From Putridiphycobacter roseus (lineage in GTDB: Bacteria > Bacteroidota > Bacteroidia > Flavobacteriales_D > Crocinitomicaceae): DNA of 64,000 nucleotides. The notes beneath the pieces were generated by a model. That model saw nothing but the letters and a program-made list of their open reading frames with translations. It was not told where the DNA came from and searched no databases. Position 1 is the first letter of the stretch, and each line of letters starts with the position of its first letter. The DNA is taken from assembly GCF_003234935.1 (NCBI RefSeq), contig NZ_QKSB01000004.1, positions 237,944 through 301,943 of the forward strand, in the 5' to 3' direction. Positions 38,669 to 47,855 of the stretch are shown here, in pieces. Position numbers and translations under genes: made by a program.

Positions 38669-38684
38669 AACATGGCAATCAATT

Positions 38685-38873
38685 CTATTTGCTCAAGATT
38701 TTTCTTTTGTCCTTTCCCCAACTATATAATGCAATTATTATTGTGCCAAACGCCACTCCCATCAGACCGCCATAAAATCCATCTGATAATGGGTTATAAT
38801 GTTGAATAATTTGAAATAAAGCCGACATGATTAGGCCTAAAATTAGTAGATATTGTGATTTTTTATGTTTCAT
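38685..38873 (-). CDS. Small two-helix membrane protein, first gene of the sigma operon
   Basis: A 62-residue protein with two membrane helices (YLLILGLIMSALFQIIQHY; GGLMGVAFGTIIIALYSW) and basic ends (MKHKKSQ; KDKRKILSK), so both ends should face the cytoplasm. It ends 16 bases before the sigma factor start, so the three genes form one unit. I know similar short proteins next to sigma factors in Flavobacteria only as hypothetical. Confidence 0.65.
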   Translation of the reverse strand: MKHKKSQYLLILGLIMSALFQIIQHYNPLSDGFYGGLMGVAFGTIIIALYSWGKDKRKILSK

Positions 38874-39039
38874 TTTAATAAAATTAATAGGTTCTTTTAC
38901 TCTTTAGATTACTATTTATTCCATTTATTACACTTTTTTTTATTTTTATTTTCCGCTTTTATTTTACCCATCCATAGCTGTTGTAATTTGAGCAAGCGAA
39001 AACACCCCACATTTAATAGTAAGTATTGAAGTATTAAAG

Positions 39040-39753
39040 CTAGTTATGCATTGGCACATCCATTAAAAGAACCCTAGTGTGCTCTGTTACATTAAGGGTA
39101 ATGGCTGCTACATCCCAAATCCCCATACCGTCTTTTTCAGTAAGATTTTCACCGTTAATTTCTACCTTTCCTTTCAGGATGAAAACATACACCCCATTGC
39201 CTTCTTTTTTTATTTTATATTCAACTGTTTTAGCTTTGGTAAATTCTCCTAAATGAAACCAAGCATCTTGATTTAACCAAACCCCTTGATCGTCTTTATG
39301 AGGAGAAAGTACTTGATACAATTCGTTCACTTTTTGAATAGCGTGAATAGAAATCTGATCATACCTTGGGTTTAAATTTTTCAACTTAGGTAATACCCAT
39401 ATTTGAAGAAATTTCACTTCTTTATCCTTATTCTTATTGTATTCTGAATGAGTAACGCCGGTTCCTGCACTCATTATTTGGACATCTCCTTCCTTGATTA
39501 AAGTAATATTCCCCAAACTATCTTTGTGTTCCAAATCACCTTCTAATGGAATAGAAATAATTTCCATATTATTGTGTGGATGTGTTCCAAACCCCATTCC
39601 AGCTTGTACAGTATCGTCATTTAAAACACGTAGTACCCCAAAGTTCATTCTTTCGGGGTTATAATAATTGGCAAAACTAAAAGTATGAAATGAGGTTAAC
39701 CAACCATGATTTGCGTTTCCCCTTGTGGAAGCTTTGTGAATTACGTTATGCAT
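39040..39753 (-). CDS. Pirin family protein (bicupin)
   Basis: A 237-residue protein with the pirin start HGWLTSFHTFSFANYYNPERMNFG (about residues 17-40) and the metal-binding cupin motif FGTHPHNNMEIISIPLEGDLEHKDS (His residues about 57-75). The second cupin (about 165-237) lacks a full metal site. This is the YhhW-like group, some of which have quercetinase activity in vitro; the natural substrate is unknown. It is monocistronic. Confidence 0.92.
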   Translation of the reverse strand: MHNVIHKASTRGNANHGWLTSFHTFSFANYYNPERMNFGVLRVLNDDTVQAGMGFGTHPHNNMEIISIPLEGDLEHKDSLGNITLIKEGDVQIMSAGTGVTHSEYNKNKDKEVKFLQIWVLPKLKNLNPRYDQISIHAIQKVNELYQVLSPHKDDQGVWLNQDAWFHLGEFTKAKTVEYKIKKEGNGVYVFILKGKVEINGENLTEKDGMGIWDVAAITLNVTEHTRVLLMDVPMHN

Positions 39754-39957
39754 AGTTTATCAATTTTTATTTCGTTTTTGAAAACGCAGTAAACTGCTTA
39801 AATTTAAATAAAAGATTAAATTAATAATTTTTAAATGACCAAGTACCATCAAATCAGCTAAAGCTTATTTTTTGAAAATACAATTTCAATTCGCTTTTTC
39901 AGTATCAAGAATACTTAAATAAATGGATAACAACTTGTCCTCAACTACACCCTTGCT

Positions 39958-40674
39958 TCAACAAATCAGCAACAAGCGTTTCTCTCCACTTTTTTCCTTT
40001 GGTGCACGGTGAAGACAAGGAGGAACTTTACTTTCAGGATGATCTACCGCTATCCGCCAAATATTTCCTAAACCTAAAGGAATTGGATGTGCCCCCTGAA
40101 GTGGTTGATAGTGTAGGTCGAAAAAATACGCCTTTAGAAACGATTCAAAACCTTCATCTACTCCACCATATATTTTTTTTAGTGCTGCTCTTATTTCGGG
40201 GATAAGTACTTTTTGAACGCCTTCTGCATTTGGTAGAATATCGCTAGGCTCGCCGTAATAAGTACATAAAAATGTGTCCACTGGTATCGGTGAACGGTCG
40301 ACATGAAAGGAATATACATCCGTTGGAAAAAAAGGCAAGTCAGTATCTCGCTCATAAGATTGGATAATATTTAGTATTGGAGATGCACCTTGTGCTTTCA
40401 ATAATTCTAAATCCTCTAAAAGTACAGCACGTGCAAGTTCACCTTGCTCACTTAACTGCAGCGAGACAAGTACTTCTTTTTCCAGTACAACCATATTTTC
40501 TTTCAATGCTACTTTATCGATAATTTCAGCAAAATCTCCTACTAATTTACGCTCCCAACAAACGGCATTTCTATCGTCATAAAAAGGTGTGGTAACAAGA
40601 TCTTTAAAACTATTGACTGTAATAATTTGAGATACTCCAGGTGTTAAATCAGTCATAATAAAGAATTCAAGCAC
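39958..40674 (-). CDS. Conserved protein, possibly DUF1826
   Basis: A 238-residue cytoplasmic protein. The YSFHVDRSPIPVDTFLCTYYGEPSDIL block (about residues 121-147), with an HxD pair, and the C-terminal CLHRAPKEKSGEKRLLLIC resemble DUF1826 proteins, which have an oxygenase-like fold and unknown role. I am not sure of the family. A TATCTTTG (-7 match, 40732-40739) lies about 58 bases upstream of the called start. The internal ATG seven codons later (MTDLTPG) may be the true start. Confidence 0.5.
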   Translation of the reverse strand: MLEFFIMTDLTPGVSQIITVNSFKDLVTTPFYDDRNAVCWERKLVGDFAEIIDKVALKENMVVLEKEVLVSLQLSEQGELARAVLLEDLELLKAQGASPILNIIQSYERDTDLPFFPTDVYSFHVDRSPIPVDTFLCTYYGEPSDILPNAEGVQKVLIPEIRAALKKIYGGVDEGFESFLKAYFFDLHYQPLQGAHPIPLGLGNIWRIAVDHPESKVPPCLHRAPKEKSGEKRLLLIC

Positions 40675-40980
40675 ATAATTATTAAAAAAAGCAAGACAAG
40701 CATTTTACACTAATTTTTAATCCGTGCCTTACAAAGATAGAATCTATTTTTTAGCTACATAATAATTGCTCTATTGGGGATAAAAAACACCCTGCTTCCA
40801 TAACTTTTTAAATTGCTTTTGGTACGTTCTCTCCTTCCAGGTAGACTTGTTCTTTTTAAGACTGGCATTCTTGTATTTTATTCAAAAAAATCTGGTTTAA
40901 AAAAATATACTACGTACTCAAATATTTTTTTCAAAACGCTGTATCATTCAAATATTAATTAGACTATATACTCTCTATTA
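40675..40980. other. Intergenic region
   Basis: AT-rich spacer of 306 bases between minus-strand genes, with a -7-like element at 40732-40739 (minus strand). I see no terminator hairpin after the T9SS gene that ends at 40981, and no other feature. Confidence 0.4.
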
Positions 40981-43707
40981 TTATTTGATAATCAGTTTTT
41001 CCCTAAACACTTCCTCCCCTTTGCTTCCAACAATAAGGTATATGCCAGGTGATAATTTATTGGTTAAATCCATGTGTATAATGGAAGAACCTGCTTGTTG
41101 CATCCTACTTTTTGAGTAAACCAGAACACCAGAAGTATTGTATAGTTGTATATAAATTTTACCTCCAGCTTTTCCTTTGCTATTTATATAAAAATCACCA
41201 CTTGTAGGGTTGGGATATATTTTTGTTTCTATTTCTTTTTTACATTGTACAGAGATAACCTCACTATATTTATAATCCCCATCAAAATCAGTTTGTTTTA
41301 ATCGGTAATAAGAAAGTTGATTTAAGGGCGCGTGATCTACAGCTGAATAATTGATCACCTCATTACTATTCCCAGCTCCATCATGGGTTGTAACGGATTC
41401 CCAATTGGCAGCATCACGGCTTCTTTCTACCGTAAAAAAGTCGTTATTAATTTCAGATGAAGTCCGCCATTTTAAATCTACTTTATCCTTATTTAAAACG
41501 GCACTAAAGCTTGCTAGTTCAATTGGTAGTGGACCGTTTGAAGTAATGGAACCTATCGTAAACGTACTAAACGTTGAAACTACAGCATCTGTAACAATAG
41601 TCCCATTTGAAACTGTGCCAGTAGTCCCTCCATTCCCTTCGCTTTCCCATAATAATCCATTCCATTTTACCACACGCAAGTCTGTTAAATTGAGAATTCC
41701 ACAGCTGCGTGGCGATTGAAAACTTAGTGTCACGTCCACATTAGAGGTCCCCACATTATGGTCAATGGTCCAATATTCACAAAGATTTATATGATCTAGT
41801 AAAACATCTATTACTGCAATAGGATGAAGTGTATTTGGATTAGCATTAAGATAAGTAGCGGTAAACGCATCTGAAACTGGCGCAGAAATACTTAATGGAG
41901 CATAAACATTAGAAATTATATCACCAATAGGGAAAGTAAAAGCTTCGTCTCCAATTTTTTTAACAGGACCACTTACAAAACTAGCACTACTAGCACCGGT
42001 CATTGAAATATTATTATTTATCGTTAAAAGATTAACAGGAGTACTTATCACATAACCTTGGGTAAAATCAAGTTCTTCTTCTACGGTTATTGGATAGTTT
42101 AAGATTACATTTCCGTTTGCTTTATGGATGGTTAAACTTCTAAGATTTATGGCAGGAGTTAAACCAGTATTATTAATGTTTTGTATACCTGTTCCATCCA
42201 TTATTATCCGCCCGTTTATATTTGAAGCAAGTGTCATTGTGGCGTTTGAATTAAAATTTATATTTCCAGCATAAGTACAAGAGGTATTGTTTGCTCCCAA
42301 TATTAAACCCGTTGACGTTTTAGAGTAGGTAACATCCCCATTATAATCATCTCCCGTTAAGTTAGCCATATTAAATGTCCCTACGCCACTATTTTTTATT
42401 TCTAAATTTGTATTATAAACACCTCCTCCAAAACACCAATCATACGACGCACCCGTTTTATGAAAAATAGTATTCGCGCCATTGAATACACCGCCACTTA
42501 GACGAAATTTAGGAGCAATAAAATTTACATTTCCATTAAAAATAGTTCCTGATGCAATAGATAAATCTGTATCTCCAGTCAATAATAAATTTTGTGGCGT
42601 GGTACCAGTTTGGATAAAAGATTTAAACCACAAAAATCCAGTAAAAAAACCTAAAGCACCAATACTCATAGATTGTCCGGCTGCTAAAGTTCCATCTCCC
42701 CCATTTTGTCCAAACTTTATACCGGTACTATTGGAATTTGTACACTCAAATAGCAAACCACCATTATATTGATTGGAAGAAGCTGCATTGGTATTTAGTA
42801 AAATAATAGAAGAGTTCCCTACCCCTATATTTCTAAGCGAAAGTAGACCTGAAAAGGTAACATCCCCATCTGAACCAATGTAACTGGTTTGGTTAGCGCC
42901 CGAACCTTCATTCGTAATCGTTGTGGCACCACTAACGGCAAGAGAAGACAAACTTGAAAAAGCCAATATAATGGAAGCATTTGTTAAATTAGAAGAATTA
43001 ATGGTGGACAGATCTCCATTAACTTGGTTTCCTGTAGTATTGGCTGCAATTATCAAATCACTACTGCCAACATTAGTCAATATCAAATTGGCGTTAAATA
43101 CGTCGGCACTTGTACTTCCCGTCGAAAAAACATCACTACCACTATTAATAAATTCAGTAGCAGCATTAAATGTGTTTCCTCCGTTACCCCAATCTGCACT
43201 GGTCCCATTTTTTTTTAAGGTAGCTGTCCCATCAAAAGTAGAGCCATTCAACAGTATCCGGGAAGAAGTTGCGGAAATATTTGCGCCAAAACTAGTTCCC
43301 GAAAATTTAGTAGTTGCGGTACTATTAATAAAAATAGAAGACATGCTTGTTCCGTCATTAATCGTACCTCCTTCAAAAAGATTATCATTTGCACCTACGA
43401 TATCGAATGTTTCGCCGGCAATATCAATAACTCCTATATAGCCAATATACATGCTGATACTATTGACAGCAACACCAACGTTCACCGTAGCGTGCTTATC
43501 TGCATTTAAATTTACACCATCAAAAATCACATCACTACTGGCTATCGGCAGCCCAGTTGTTGTAGTGCCATCTCCGCCAGAAACATCAGACCAGTTATCG
43601 GGATCATTCCAATTGTTTGTCGCGCCATCTCCTACCCAATAATAGGGTTGTGCATAACTTTGCGAAGGAATTAAAAAAAATAAAATTGTAGTATAGAGTA
43701 ACTTCAT
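40981..43707 (-). CDS. Secreted surface protein with T9SS type A sorting domain
   Basis: A 908-residue protein. Signal peptide (about residues 1-19, ending SYAQ), then YWVGDGATNNWNDPDNWSDVSGG, a start common to large Bacteroidetes surface proteins. About 550 residues of repetitive beta-rich, Ser/Thr/Asn/Gly-rich sequence follow. Then comes an Ig/FN3-like part (LPIELASFSAVLNKDKVDLKWRT, about 725-810). The last ~80 residues (IYPNPTSGDFYINSKG to EKLIIK) are a T9SS type A sorting domain. The repetitive part suggests a beta-helix adhesin-like surface protein. No enzymatic motif is visible. Confidence 0.88.
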   Translation of the reverse strand: MKLLYTTILFFLIPSQSYAQPYYWVGDGATNNWNDPDNWSDVSGGDGTTTTGLPIASSDVIFDGVNLNADKHATVNVGVAVNSISMYIGYIGVIDIAGETFDIVGANDNLFEGGTINDGTSMSSIFINSTATTKFSGTSFGANISATSSRILLNGSTFDGTATLKKNGTSADWGNGGNTFNAATEFINSGSDVFSTGSTSADVFNANLILTNVGSSDLIIAANTTGNQVNGDLSTINSSNLTNASIILAFSSLSSLAVSGATTITNEGSGANQTSYIGSDGDVTFSGLLSLRNIGVGNSSIILLNTNAASSNQYNGGLLFECTNSNSTGIKFGQNGGDGTLAAGQSMSIGALGFFTGFLWFKSFIQTGTTPQNLLLTGDTDLSIASGTIFNGNVNFIAPKFRLSGGVFNGANTIFHKTGASYDWCFGGGVYNTNLEIKNSGVGTFNMANLTGDDYNGDVTYSKTSTGLILGANNTSCTYAGNINFNSNATMTLASNINGRIIMDGTGIQNINNTGLTPAINLRSLTIHKANGNVILNYPITVEEELDFTQGYVISTPVNLLTINNNISMTGASSASFVSGPVKKIGDEAFTFPIGDIISNVYAPLSISAPVSDAFTATYLNANPNTLHPIAVIDVLLDHINLCEYWTIDHNVGTSNVDVTLSFQSPRSCGILNLTDLRVVKWNGLLWESEGNGGTTGTVSNGTIVTDAVVSTFSTFTIGSITSNGPLPIELASFSAVLNKDKVDLKWRTSSEINNDFFTVERSRDAANWESVTTHDGAGNSNEVINYSAVDHAPLNQLSYYRLKQTDFDGDYKYSEVISVQCKKEIETKIYPNPTSGDFYINSKGKAGGKIYIQLYNTSGVLVYSKSRMQQAGSSIIHMDLTNKLSPGIYLIVGSKGEEVFREKLIIK

Positions 43708-44057
43708 AAATGGGGATTTTAGGAGGTTGTAAAAAAAGATATTTATTACATAATTTTTTGTTTAATGTGAATATAGATTGGAAAGCGTAATATATTTATC
43801 TTTTAGCATTGGGATAAGTAAATTTTTACGCAATAGTTATCACACTATTTTACACAGAAAGAGGAAGATACAAAATATTATGGAATAAACCATTGAATAT
43901 TACTATTTTTTTGAGAACCAGTATACTATCTCTTGCAAAAAATAAGCTTAATCTTAAAGCGTCCATTTGCTGTAAATAGCTATCTCTTCACTAACAGCAT
44001 CTGAAATTATTGATGGCATACATACCGTTTTTCAATTATGGGGAGAAGTAAAAATAA
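43708..44057. other. Intergenic region upstream of T9SS protein and AraC remnant
   Basis: A 350-base AT-rich gap between the divergent T9SS gene and the AraC fragment. It may once have held the missing 5' part of the AraC gene, but I cannot see recognisable AraC coding sequence in it. No hairpin or repeat stands out. Confidence 0.4.
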
Positions 44058-44351
44058 CAGTTCATACTTTCGAGAAATAATCAGTTTTTATCCGTAAAGG
44101 AATATGCTTCAAAAATGAATATAAGTCCAATTTATTTAACTGAATGCACTAAAAAAGCAACCGGTAAGAGTGCACAAAAAATAATCATAGATTATAAAAT
44201 CTTATATGCAAAAACACTACTACACCAAATGGATAAATCTGTAGCCGAAGTAGCTTATGCATTAGACTTTAATGAAGTGGCTAATTTTAATCAGTTTTTT
44301 AAAAGAAATACAGGCATTACTGCAACTCAATTTCGGCAAAGTAAAAGCTAA
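44058..44351 (+). pseudogene. AraC family regulator remnant (C-terminal DNA-binding domain only)
   Basis: The frame is open from 44058, after an in-frame stop at 44055, and carries the AraC HTH domain. It reads from the FLSVKEYASKMNISPIYLTE helix through VAEVAYALDFNEVANFNQFF to FRQSKS. The homologous sequence extends upstream of the only ATG (44115), so the coding region has lost its 5' part, including the sensing domain and start codon. It could yield a 78-residue DNA-binding fragment from 44115, but it is most likely a decayed gene. Confidence 0.75.
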
Positions 44352-44365
44352 ATAGTAACATTATT

Positions 44366-44947
44366 TTAAATAAATTGTTTCGGTTTTTCACCTTCCCCTG
44401 CAGCAATAACAATTTCAGTAATTCTCTTCTCTTTAGTTTCCTGTCTTTTTGCCACAATTACCCAATGCAATAATATTTTTTTATTTGATTTTGACAAGCT
44501 TTCAAAAAAGGCCATTGCCCCTTCCATTTTATTCAAAGCATCACTTAAGGCTTGGGGTACAATCAAATTCTCCACATCATCCATGGAAACCCAAGCGCCA
44601 TTTTCTTTTGCTTTAAGAATACAGTCCATGCCTGCTTTTTTCATTAACTTATTTTTAACAAGCTCATCCACCTTGTCTTTATTCACTTTTGACCATGCAC
44701 TTTTCGGTTTTCTTTTACTGAAATATTGCATGTACCTTTCCTTATCAATGGTTTTTTTAGTACTATCAATCCAACCAAAACAAAGCGCTTCATCTACTGC
44801 TTCGCTCCAAGTTAAAGAAGGAGTTTTTGCTGAAGTTCTATAATACACCAACCAAACCGACTGTGAAGAATGATGATTTTCAACCAACCATTCACGCCAT
44901 TCGGCTTGACTTTTAGGACAAAATTTTTTGGTTTCAGTTTTAGGCAT
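44366..44947 (-). CDS. YdeI/OmpD-associated family protein
   Basis: A 193-residue cytoplasmic protein with the family blocks EWREWLVENHHSSQSVWLVYYR (about residues 17-38), SLTWSEAVDEALCFGWIDSTKK (about 49-70) and YFSKRKPKSAWSKVNKDKV (about 80-98). The C-terminus has the FESLSKSNKKILLHWVIVAKRQETKEKRI helix. The family is linked to bacteriocin tolerance and to OmpD regulation by name, but its biochemistry is not settled. A TATCTTTG on the minus strand (45013-45020) may be its -7 element. Confidence 0.88.
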   Translation of the reverse strand: MPKTETKKFCPKSQAEWREWLVENHHSSQSVWLVYYRTSAKTPSLTWSEAVDEALCFGWIDSTKKTIDKERYMQYFSKRKPKSAWSKVNKDKVDELVKNKLMKKAGMDCILKAKENGAWVSMDDVENLIVPQALSDALNKMEGAMAFFESLSKSNKKILLHWVIVAKRQETKEKRITEIVIAAGEGEKPKQFI

Positions 44948-45433
44948 TGGTACAAAATTAAGACTTCACATGAAAGTCAACACAACATTACAATAGTATT
45001 TATTATTACAAACAAAGATATATTCAAGCGTTTACAACAGCATGTCAACAGTGAACTGTAATAATAGTAATGCTCCGAATCATTTCTACCTCAAAATCTA
45101 ACATACTGTAATGCAATGACAAGGTGTAAATTGTTGCATTAAATAATCGTTCTTTTTCTTGCGAATTCACGCATGCATATATTTTTATGGTTTGACTTAC
45201 CTTATATTTAGTCTCCATTGCGTATGCAGTGCACTAAGGATAATTCACAAAATTGGATAAAAATGTTATACAATTTTCGATTTAACCATACCCTCATTAT
45301 TAATTGAGATTAATGAATATCTTAGCGAGATAGATAAATGGAAATTTCTCTGAAATGCTGCATGTGCTTTCGCTAAAATCATGCTACATATTGGATACAT
45401 CCAGAAAAGTCTTCCTCATTAAAACATATAATA
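44948..45433. other. Intergenic region between YdeI and PNGase F-like genes
   Basis: A 486-base AT-rich divergent gap. It holds the possible minus-strand -7 element at 45013-45020; on the plus strand I find no full -33/-7 pair. No small ORF, repeat or stable hairpin is convincing. Confidence 0.4.
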
Positions 45434-47716
45434 ATGAATAATTTTAAACTAATTTTTATTTTTTTCGCCATAATCACCTCAGCATTAACCTCATTCGGAC
45501 AAGGTATTCCAATACCTCAGGCTGGTTATACTATACAATCATTTAGTACCAATAATAATATCAATGTGGTAGCTAGGGCTTTTGATACAGACACGGTAAC
45601 ATATTGGGCATTGGGTGCTAACAATCCGTTTCCGGCTTTTGTGGAAATTGATTTAGGAATGGATTATGATGTAAATGGATTTAGTTTTTTACCTCGACCA
45701 GACGCTTCTAATAAACCTGGTGGATTTGAAGTATACCTAAGTGCGGATGGCGTGAATTGGGGAAGTGCAGAGATTTCAGGAAATATGCCATGGACAAGTA
45801 CCACTGATGCGACACGTAAACACATTTATTTTGGAGCAATAACAGCACGATACGTAAAAATAGTATACACCTCCAGTTTAGCCTCAAATGGTAATGTGCA
45901 CACCAACGATTTATTTATATACGAAAGTACTACTCCTGCCACTGGACAGGCCAACCAGGCAGTAAGTTTATCTATACCTAATAAAAGTACAGTGGACGCG
46001 CCATTTACAATTTCGGGATCCTCTACCTCTGGCTTAGCATTAACCTATTCAATTGTTTCAGGTCCTGCAACAATAGCTGGAAACACTATTACATTAACAG
46101 GAACTGCTGGTAACGTTGTTGTACAAGCCGACCAAGTTGGTGATGCAGCTTATTATGCAGCTTCCAGAACCGCTACATTTGAAGTGATTGATTTAACCAC
46201 CTTCAACCCTGTAGTTACAACAAGACTGACAGAAGATTTCCCATTAGAGATGAACACTTTGAAAGCTTACCCTATTTATATGAATGCTTCCATTGATCAA
46301 CCATCATTTTTAGCCATAGATTCAATTACCTTGACTATCGGTAGTCAAACAGTAAAAGCTACTGAAGCTACTGGTTACTTTTATTATTTATGGACGCCAG
46401 ACGCTTACGGTAACCATAACATTGTAATCACTGCTCATGGCTCAAATGGAAACACCATGATGCTCAATAAAAATATTGCAGTAAGCAATTCTATTACTAA
46501 TCAAAATGTGACAACCATCAATGACATTGATGTTATTTTTGGTGGCGCTAATAGTAGATGGTATTATGGCACTTATAGCATGCCACAATTTGTTGGAGCC
46601 TACGATCAAATTAATGCTAATTTGACAATTGCTTGTCCTAACATTGCGAATGCATGCGACGATTGGGACCGTTTGGCATATATTGACATTAAGGCACCAG
46701 ATGGTAACTGGATACAGATTGTACGTTACATTACACCATATGGAGTAGCCTGTAATCACAACATTGATTTATCGGACTACGCCTCTTTATTACAAGGAGA
46801 ATTTGAGTTTAGAATATTCATTGACACTTGGGGAACTGGCGGCTGGAATGTCACCCTAGATTTCGATTTTCAAGCTGGCACACCAACTTATGCCTATTCA
46901 AAAATAGATGAAATTTGGGATGCGCGTTACGATTTTGGTAACCCAAATAACCTACAACCTGTAGATACAATCGCTTACGAATTTTCTTCAAATGCACAAG
47001 CAGCCAAATTAATCATTTCTAACACGGGACATGGTTGGGGATCTAATAATAGCAACAATGCAGCTGAATTTTACAACGCTACAAATTATGTATTTGTAAA
47101 TGGCGTAAATACTTTTACGCAAAACCTTTGGAATACCTGTAACCCGAATCCAGACAACTGTACAGGTCAGCAAGGAACATGGACATATTCTAGAGCTGGT
47201 TGGTGTCCAGGAACGATTGCACCTCCAAGCGAATGGAATTTAACCCCTTACATAAATTCAGGAGTTGATTTACATTACCAATTTGACCCTACCTACTCCG
47301 ATTTGTGTCATCCAAACAATCCAAATTGTATCACTGGGTCAACTTGTATTGACTGTAACGACACCTATAACCCAGCTTACGAAGTAGATGGCCATGTAGT
47401 AAGCTATAGTAACACACCACTATTATACGAGACTACTGTTGCAAACCTTGTCGACAACACCATTGAATACAAATTTTCAACTTACCCCAATCCTACGCAA
47501 AACACCTTCAGAATTGAACTTGAAAACAATGAAGGAGCAGTTAAGGTATTAATATATAACATTCAAGGAGCAGGATTAAAAACCTATTATTTTGATTCAA
47601 AAACAGCATTAAACAATTATTTATTTGATGTTTCTAACCTAAGCAGCGGTACCTATTTTATCAGTGTAGAAAATCAAAGTGGTGCTGGTGTAAGTAAACT
47701 TGTAATCCGTAAATAG
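45434..47716 (+). CDS. Secreted protein with F5/8 type C and PNGase F-like domains and T9SS sorting domain
   Basis: A 760-residue protein. Signal peptide (about residues 1-22, ending FGQ), an F5/8 type C (discoidin) carbohydrate-binding domain at about 35-155 (FDTDTVTYWALG; FVEIDLGMDYDVNGFSF), and Ig-like beta domains at about 160-350. A PNGase F-like two-lobed jelly-roll lies at about 355-655, with CDDWDRLAYIDIK near 408, ISNTGHGWG near 530, NNAAEF, and YSRAGWCPG near 583. A T9SS type A sorting domain follows (YPNPTQNTFRIELEN to LVIRK). It may bind and deglycosylate glycoproteins outside the cell. The catalytic acidic residues need an alignment to confirm. Confidence 0.85.
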   Translation: MNNFKLIFIFFAIITSALTSFGQGIPIPQAGYTIQSFSTNNNINVVARAFDTDTVTYWALGANNPFPAFVEIDLGMDYDVNGFSFLPRPDASNKPGGFEVYLSADGVNWGSAEISGNMPWTSTTDATRKHIYFGAITARYVKIVYTSSLASNGNVHTNDLFIYESTTPATGQANQAVSLSIPNKSTVDAPFTISGSSTSGLALTYSIVSGPATIAGNTITLTGTAGNVVVQADQVGDAAYYAASRTATFEVIDLTTFNPVVTTRLTEDFPLEMNTLKAYPIYMNASIDQPSFLAIDSITLTIGSQTVKATEATGYFYYLWTPDAYGNHNIVITAHGSNGNTMMLNKNIAVSNSITNQNVTTINDIDVIFGGANSRWYYGTYSMPQFVGAYDQINANLTIACPNIANACDDWDRLAYIDIKAPDGNWIQIVRYITPYGVACNHNIDLSDYASLLQGEFEFRIFIDTWGTGGWNVTLDFDFQAGTPTYAYSKIDEIWDARYDFGNPNNLQPVDTIAYEFSSNAQAAKLIISNTGHGWGSNNSNNAAEFYNATNYVFVNGVNTFTQNLWNTCNPNPDNCTGQQGTWTYSRAGWCPGTIAPPSEWNLTPYINSGVDLHYQFDPTYSDLCHPNNPNCITGSTCIDCNDTYNPAYEVDGHVVSYSNTPLLYETTVANLVDNTIEYKFSTYPNPTQNTFRIELENNEGAVKVLIYNIQGAGLKTYYFDSKTALNNYLFDVSNLSSGTYFISVENQSGAGVSKLVIRK

Positions 47717-47855
47717 TCCACGCTTTTTGACCAATAGGTGTCGGTAATAAAAATTCTAAATGGAATGACGAAAAAATAATTATTTTTTTGGACTAATGTA
47801 TACTACATAGCTAATTTAAAGCATTGATTTTTAAACAACTTCATCAGCTTAAGCT

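Noticed and set aside
42923..43441. 172-residue plus-strand ORF antisense to the T9SS protein
   Set aside because: It exists because the repetitive Ser/Thr/Asn-rich gene has few stops on the other strand; no start context or family supports it.
47717..47855. Possible terminator after the PNGase F-like gene
   Set aside because: No stem longer than a few base pairs is seen; the region is plain AT-rich sequence.
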